Assembly: GCA_963281255.1 (NCBI GenBank)
Contig: OY725506.1
Span: 248,001-312,000, forward strand
Length of the DNA stretch: 64,000 nt
Direction: 5' to 3'
From: Aphrocallistes beatrix
Lineage: Eukaryota; Porifera; Hexactinellida; Sceptrulophora; Aphrocallistidae
The position numbers and the translations under genes were made by a program. The stretch's first letter is position 1. Each line of letters starts with the position of its first letter. Below the pieces are notes generated by a model. The model did not search any database and was not told the origin of the DNA. It saw nothing but the letters and a program-made list of their open reading frames with translations. This document shows positions 58,362 through 64,000 of the stretch, in pieces.

Positions 58362-58739
58362 CTATACGATTATGTTGTGATGATGATGGTAATGATATAA
58401 TTTTTCGAAATCTTCAGGTAATAAACACCATTCGTGTTTGAGCCGAAACTTCTCCCGATCTATCTCCTGAGACATCCCTTCTCTACACTTGTGTGCATTC
58501 ATTCTCCCTTCGTAATCAGGATGCTTGTATTTGTATTTTTCCTCTTCTTTCGAGATCTCTTCAGGCAGTTTATTTTTTAAATCCCATTTGTACTTGTGTC
58601 GACATTCCTCTTTTGATGAGTTTTCAATTAGTGCAATTCTTGATGTATAAGAATCAGGATTTGATCTTAACATCTTTTGTTTCTGAATCATCTCAGATCT
58701 ATATATAATACTCATCTTACCATCACGTCGTTTCTGCAT
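58362..58739 (-). CDS. Unknown basic/acidic protein, copy A
   Basis: Single-exon frame of 125 aa from ATG 58739. Highly charged, with KMLRSNPDSYTSRIALIENS, KYKWDLKNKLPEEIS, HPDYEGRMNAHKCREGMS and KHEWCLLPEDFEKL, ending in a His-run (HYHHHHN). No signal peptide or membrane segment. Copy B at 59858 is about 80% identical over the shared part, and two decayed copies follow. Family not recognised. Conservation of frame between A and B suggests both are or were coding. It lies opposite to, and probably inside, an anoctamin intron. Confidence 0.5.
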   Translation of the reverse strand: MQKRRDGKMSIIYRSEMIQKQKMLRSNPDSYTSRIALIENSSKEECRHKYKWDLKNKLPEEISKEEEKYKYKHPDYEGRMNAHKCREGMSQEIDREKFRLKHEWCLLPEDFEKLYHYHHHHNIIV

Positions 58740-59364
58740 TTCCTATCGATCTTTCCCAGTTTACATCCTATTACATCTCAAATTACTTGTAATTTCACGT
58801 GCTAGGTGGAACTTAATGCATTAGGAGAGAATTTTGAAAGAAAAGACTACTACAATCTCTAATTGAATGATATTGCATTTATTCAACTTTCCTAGTCAAT
58901 ACAATATCAAGTTTTATGTTGACTTGAGTAAACAGTGCTCTCTGAATTGTTCATTGTTTTCACTAAAAAGATCTCAATCATGAGCTTTTTCGAGTCATGA
59001 TTTTCACGACTTTAAATCCGTGTTGTCACATCGGTAATGCTATGAGTGGTTGATATTTCCTTTTGGTGAATGTGCTCCCTCATTTTCATCCGTTACCAAT
59101 TGTTTTAGAGAATTTTCGCGTGGGAGATAGTCGATTGGGGATGAGTAACGAGTTGATAGCCCTCAACTACAACACCCGGGGAAATTACAGAACGTGTAGT
59201 CTGCTAGTTAACCTCCTTCATTGACAATGACTTCTGCTTGCTCATTTCCGGTTAAGTCATTTTGGGCGGGGAAGCCATAGAAATGCGGGGTCCAAGCTAT
59301 AAATAGAATGGACCCCAGGTAGACCGAAGAATCACTAATGAGACAATAGAAAAAAGCCGATCTA

Positions 59365-59650
59365 GGTCTTAGCCATTGGTCATATTCTCCAGACCTATCA
59401 GTGCTATCACCCTGCGACTACTCTGTGTTCTCTAGAGTGGGAGATCTCATGCGTGGGGTCGTTTTGAGTCTCCTGAAGCAGCAGTTGATGCCTATAAAGA
59501 CCACCTTGAGACCTTCACCATGTCACAGTGGTGTAATCTCACTGAAGTGGTTTGGAAGGATGAAACTTTGCATACAAACTAGGTTTGGACGGTTTGAAAA
59601 GCTGTGAAGATTTACCGTTAAAAGTTCAAATACTTTTTGCGTGACTAAAA
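59365..59650 (+). pseudogene. Fossil mariner-type transposase fragment
   Basis: The frame contains SYSPDLSVLSPCDYSVF, resembling the YSPDLAPCDY-type block that holds the third catalytic acid of mariner transposases. About 50 codons later it has WFGRMKLCIQTRFGRFEKL, like the end of such proteins. The N-terminal DNA-binding and first catalytic regions are missing. Near 59235-59300 an element fragment (TTCCGGTTAAGTCATTTTGG) precedes it. Dead element. Confidence 0.5.
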
Positions 59651-59857
59651 ACTTTCCGCGTGCCCCTCGTATCCCCCAGAATCCATACTGATATGTTCTC
59701 AGAGGTTTATAATCTGGGTGAATACATTGTTTTAATTTTAGTTGTTATGTAGCAATGTTAAAAACACTATACACACAAGAGCTCTACAAAACACATTATG
59801 CACAGGAACTCTACTAAATGTACTACACACTGCCTCATGTAATCTAACTGCATCTTA

Positions 59858-60262
59858 CTACTCTAAATTGTGTGCGTTTTTGTCATAACTGATTCGGATT
59901 GACTGCTTGCTCTCTGCAAGTAATCTACTTGTATTTCTCCTCAAGACTCCTTCTAAGGAATCTACACGTATACATTTATGATGTGATAATGATAAATGTT
60001 CGAAATCTTCAAGTAATAAACACCATTCGTGTTTGAGCCGAAGCTTCTCCCGATCTATCTCCTGAGACATCCCTTCTCTACACTTGTGTGCATTCATTCT
60101 CCCTTCGTAATCAGGATGCTTGTATTTTTCCTCTTCCTTCGAGATCTCTTCAGGCAGTTTATTAGTTGAATCCCATTTGTACTTTTGTCTATACTCCTCT
60201 TTTAATGAGTTTTCAAATAGTGCAATTCTTGATATATAAGAATTAGGGTTTGACCTTAACAT
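59858..60262 (-). CDS. Unknown basic/acidic protein, copy B
   Basis: Single-exon frame of 134 aa from ATG 60262. It shares MLRSNP-SY-SRIAL, NKLPEEISKEEEKYKHPDYE and GRMNAHKCREGMSQEIDRE with copy A. After FEHL it diverges into a different C-terminus (KCIRVDSLEGVLRRNTSRL) because its 3' sequence is not duplicated. It lacks the first 20 residues of copy A and starts at the ATG matching an internal Met there. Function unknown. Confidence 0.5.
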   Translation of the reverse strand: MLRSNPNSYISRIALFENSLKEEYRQKYKWDSTNKLPEEISKEEEKYKHPDYEGRMNAHKCREGMSQEIDREKLRLKHEWCLLLEDFEHLSLSHHKCIRVDSLEGVLRRNTSRLLAESKQSIRISYDKNAHNLE

Positions 60263-61039
60263 ATTTTCTTTCTATTAAATGTAATATCTCAAATCTTTTT
60301 ATACTTTACCATCTTACCAACACATTTCTACCTTTCCTATCAATCTTTTCCAGTAACCCCAATGTTGCATTCCTCATCTCAAAAACTGTACACGTAATTT
60401 CACGTATACTATCAAATGGTTGTGTGGTAGATGGTAGAACAGAATGTATTAGGAAGAATTATGGAAGAAAAGACTACAGCCTCTAATTGAATGATATCTG
60501 CATTTATTCTTTATCAGATTGTGTTATAATATTATATCAGACACAACCGCTATTAAGGAGTACTGCATAGTATCAGGAATATCTCCGTGTTGATTTTCTC
60601 CTCATCATCTGCTGTACTTTCCTAAGCTTAGTACTGTTAGTTCTATCTTGGTAGATTTTCTATTTTTAGCGCAGAGATTTCTACATTGTCATTTATGATA
60701 AATCACAAGTATCTTATTAATTTCTACCATACATACTAATAGTGCTAGTTCACTCAATACATCATCATTAAAAGTTGATATATCCAGATCATGTTACAAA
60801 CATTCCAGTCAAAATTGACAAAGATAACCGTATTATTTCTGGAGTTAACTGTGTGTGTAATAATGTGAAACTCAATGTAATATCCTAACATTACCTCATC
60901 TTGTGATGGTTACTTACCTTTCAAGTTTGATAAGTGTTCTTCGCTCGCTTACGTTAAACGATTTATGATAACAAGAATGCACCACTTAAACCCATTATAA
61001 TCCACTGCGCTGATGGTATCTCAAAGACTGGCGTTCTAC

Positions 61040-61250
61040 TGATGTCTACAATACAGTACAGGATTTGAATGGGAAGAAGAGTGTGGACATCTACAATGCT
61101 GCGGGGAAATTAAGGAGGCAAAGGATGGAAATGGTATTCATTCGCCCTTCGTAATCAGGACTTGTACTATACTTGTATTCCTCTTTTTATAAATACAGAT
61201 TGAATTCTTGATCTAGAAGTATTGGAGTATATGATCGTAGCTTTTGTTAA
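61040..61250. pseudogene. Shuffled relics: YNTVQDLNGKK fragment and copy-A-like fragment
   Basis: On the + strand, VYNTVQDLNGKKSVDIYNA stays open for about 36 codons to a TAA. The same fragment occurs at about 63055-63170, again open. Next to each is minus-strand text from the HPDYEGRMN region of copies A and B. This copy has lost the flanking frame entirely. Confidence 0.45.
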
Positions 61251-61913
61251 ATACACGTCACTGAATATGATTGATTATTTATCAATAAACTATCTCTGAA
61301 ATCAAAGCTCCTTTTGATGTATCTTAATCTTATGTCAAACTATGTACACTAAATCTACTTTCTATCAATCTCCCTACACGTAATGTTATATCCCACTTGA
61401 TCAAGACTGCACACGAATACTAGAGTGGATATTAGACAGTAGAAGGACTGCATTATGGTAATTAATGAGGTCTACTTTTACGTACATTCTGTATCTTGCT
61501 ATCTGATTTCTACTTAATCATATTCTGAGTGCTACAAGGCTCTTTGTATCGACTCTATATTAAAATCTCTTTATTGCCGACTATGCTTTGTATAGTGGCC
61601 TACTTCTGAAATTCCCAGCTACCGCATTATATAATTATTTCAAGGAATCCTTGTTTCTGTGTATGGATATATGTCATACTTATATTATCTTCCTTTGAGA
61701 TGGAATTCAGGATTCCATCCAAATTTCCCTCATAAACTGAACTGATACTGATTGGTTGAATCATATTTACAAACTGATATTAACAATTCAAAACAAAATT
61801 GTTTATCACAAAATAACAGCAGTGAAATGAAACAAACTTAACTAGGGGAACTATCACTTTTGTATCATCAGTGACTAAGGATCTAAAACTAAGAAAGGTT
61901 GTTATGTATGTAG

Positions 61914-62639
61914 TTAGTTCATGCCCATATGAGGGAAGGAATAGTTAGATGAGTTTAGGTAGTCCAGGGCCTGGGAGAGCCGAAGGGGAAGTCCTGCTTG
62001 TTGGGGTTGTTGCACATCCTGGTCATTGAAATTCTGTTCCGCAAAATGAGGAAGAGAAGAAACACCCTGCATATCTTGACCATAGATGGTCTCTGTTTCA
62101 AACTGAAATTCGTTGCATCTTTTCTTGTAATGATCGGTCTCTGTTTGCAATTTTCGTATCTCCTCTGCTAAACTGTCTCTCTCCTCTCTTAAAATTTCAT
62201 TTTCTTTCCTTTCTCTCTCTTCATTTTCAATTTCTTTTCTTTCTCTCTCTCTTTTTTCCATTTCTTTAATTGCTTTATATTCTGGGTACATTTGAGTGAA
62301 GAAATCACGTTTTCTTTTGTGGAGTCTGTTAACTCTAGTATTCTTCTTTGTGGACAGTTCTTTGCGTTGTGAGTTTACTGAGTTGCCTAATGGTGCTAGT
62401 TGACTCGATACATCATCATTAAAAGTTGATATATCCAGATCAGATTGTTTTTCTAGTTCGTATTGCATTCTCTCTTCGAGAGTTGTGAACAAATAATTAT
62501 CAAATTTCTTCATCTTTTGACTCCAATTCTTATCTGAATATTTTATACTCTCCATTAGTGGTTCAATTATTTCCCAATCATAATCAATGTGATTTCTCTT
62601 ACCCTTGTACTTCTCTAACCGTTTATTCAAATCACTCAT
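61914..62639 (-). CDS. Coiled-coil protein of unknown function
   Basis: Single-exon frame of 241 aa from ATG 62639. The N-terminal 75 residues are mixed charge (DYDWEIIEPLMESIKYSDKN). Then come NDDVSSQLAPLGNSV and a basic patch (VNRLHKRKRDFF), and a long Glu/Arg coiled coil (about residues 122-175, KRERERKEIENEERERKEN). The tail is Gln/Asn/Ser-rich and ends FPHMGMN. No membrane segment. The frame looks genuinely coding by composition, but I recognise no family. A 55-bp piece of it (around the DISTFNDD codons) is repeated at about 60740-60795. Confidence 0.55.
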   Translation of the reverse strand: MSDLNKRLEKYKGKRNHIDYDWEIIEPLMESIKYSDKNWSQKMKKFDNYLFTTLEERMQYELEKQSDLDISTFNDDVSSQLAPLGNSVNSQRKELSTKKNTRVNRLHKRKRDFFTQMYPEYKAIKEMEKRERERKEIENEERERKENEILREERDSLAEEIRKLQTETDHYKKRCNEFQFETETIYGQDMQGVSSLPHFAEQNFNDQDVQQPQQAGLPLRLSQALDYLNSSNYSFPHMGMN

Positions 62640-63049
62640 ATTTCACTTTTTTATTGCAACTTAGTTATATCTCTCCTTTTGGAATTCATTTTTTCTCCCT
62701 CAATACCTTATATTTATACAGTTGTTATTGTTGTTTAGATTACAATGCAAATACACAATATTATAATACAAATAGATATGCAAGACTATCTTCATAAAAG
62801 AAAGTAAAATACAGTCCATTTTAGGAATAACTATTTTATGCTTAGGAGTATTGAGTTAAAATATATACATTATTATCATGTTACAAACATTCCAGTAAAA
62901 ATTGACCTCAGAGAACATACAAAGATAACCGTATTATTTCTGGAGTTAACTGTGTGTATACGTAATAGCGTGAAACTCAATGTAATATCCTAACATTCCC
63001 TCCATCTTGTGATGGTTACTTACCTTTCAAGTTTGATGAGTGTTCTTCT

Positions 63050-63320
63050 GTCTGACTGTCTACAATACAGTACAGGATTTGAATGGGAAGAAGAGTGTGG
63101 ACATCTACAATGCTGTGAGGAATTTGAGGAGGCAAAGGATGGAAATGCTATTCATTCTCCCTTCGTAATCAGGATGCTTGTATTTGTATTTTTCCTTTAT
63201 CTCTTCAGGCAGTTTATTAGTTGAATCCCATTTGTACTGTGTCGATATTCCTCTTTTAATGAGTTTTCTAATTGTGCAATTCTTGATTTAAAAGATTTGA
63301 TCTTAACATATTTTTAATAA
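63050..63320 (-). pseudogene. Decayed third copy of the copy A/B gene
   Basis: The minus strand keeps KYKHPDYEGRMN and RIAQLENSLKEEYRH blocks. A single-base loss after the EEYRH codons breaks the frame, and part of the EISKEEE segment is missing. Adjacent at 63055-63170 is the second YNTVQDLNGKK fragment. Confidence 0.6.
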
Positions 63321-63329
63321 TTATTCTGT

Positions 63330-64000
63330 GTAATTTCAAATCTATATTTTATACTATCTTACCAGCACGTCATTTCAATATTTCCTATCAATATTTTCCC
63401 GTAATCCCAATTATACATTCCATCTCAAAACTGTACAAGTAATTCACGTGTACTATTAAATGGATAGACAGTAAATGATAGAACAGAATGCATCCGGAAG
63501 GAATTTTGGAAGAAAAATTCTACAGCCTCTAATTGAATGATGTCTGTATTTATTCTTCTCCAGATAGTGTCATAATATTATATCAGACAACCGCTATTAA
63601 GGAATACTGCATAGTATCACGAGTATATTCGTCTCCGTGTTGATTTTCCACTCATCATGTACTACACACTGTACTTTCCTAAGCTTAGTACTGTTAGTTC
63701 TATCTTGGTAGATATTCTATTTTTAGTGCAGAGATTTCTACATTATCATTTATGATAAATCACAAATATCTTCTTAATGATTTCTACCACATAATGTTCT
63801 GTGTTGTTAGTGCCATTTAGTTCCATATTATAGATTTTCTAGTCATTAGTTGTCTTTTATGATAAATTTATGATGAAGTATGTGCTACGTAAAAGAATTT
63901 CAAAGTTTGATCATCACTCTATCTATCTCCAATGCTAGGATCCAATTCTTGATCTAGAAGAATTGGCGTATATATATGATGGTAGCTTTTGTTAAATACA
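63330..64000. other. Repeat-rich end of window
   Basis: Matches sequence at about 60340-60740 (for example GTACTGTTAGTTCTATCTTG and TTTCTACATT-TCATTTATGA), so it is the 5' flank of a duplicated copy A/B unit. No gene. Confidence 0.55.

Overview
This is a nuclear window from an AT-rich, intron-containing animal genome. It holds spliced metazoan genes (strawberry notch, RpS8, an anoctamin, copines, TRAF-type zinc-finger proteins), GT-AG introns, TATA boxes and many miniature inverted-repeat transposons (MITEs). Short intergenic distances and several lineage-restricted families suggest a non-bilaterian animal, and a sponge is plausible. I cannot prove the species. The standard nuclear code fits every gene I traced.

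The outer frame is one gene. The C-terminus of a strawberry notch (SBNO) homologue is encoded by an exon at 31-305 and a last exon at 51416-51877. Both are on the + strand, both junctions are phase 0, and the joined protein is continuous with the family. The roughly 51.1 kb between them is therefore best read as one SBNO intron. About 24 other genes on both strands lie inside it. (a) Eight small single-pass membrane proteins, mostly TATA-driven and single-exon, sit near the two edges (0.7-7.1 kb, 38.7-39.0 kb, 50.1 kb). (b) At 7.7-24.9 kb (- strand) there is a tandem array of multi-exon Gly/Lys amphipathic 'glycine-zipper-like' genes, here GZ0-GZ5, with all introns in phase 1. (c) At 25.4-29.0 kb (- strand) one gene is built from tandemly duplicated 258-nt exons, each encoding an 86-aa Gly/Lys repeat. 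(d) At 30.2-37.8 kb (+ strand) are five single-exon genes with a Ser/Cys motif and a C-terminal amphipathic helix, here CAP1-CAP5. (e) At 39.6-42.7 kb are three TRAF-type genes whose C-terminal halves are almost identical. (f) At 43.8-48.4 kb is a head-to-head inverted pair of copine genes.

Beyond SBNO come RpS8 (53.5-54.5 kb, two exons, with an unusual Lys/Asp-rich insertion) and the 5' part of an anoctamin (55.1-57.9 kb, at least six exons). From 58 to 64 kb there is a shuffled region holding three open - strand frames (two paralogous, one coiled-coil), decayed copies of them and a fossil mariner-type transposase fragment. It may lie in the next anoctamin intron.

The functions of families a-d are not recognised. 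The co-location of small membrane proteins, TRAF-type adaptors, Ca2+/membrane-binding copines and three unrelated-looking amphipathic families in one host intron, with signs of tandem duplication, exon duplication and local sequence homogenisation, is the most unusual aspect of the window.
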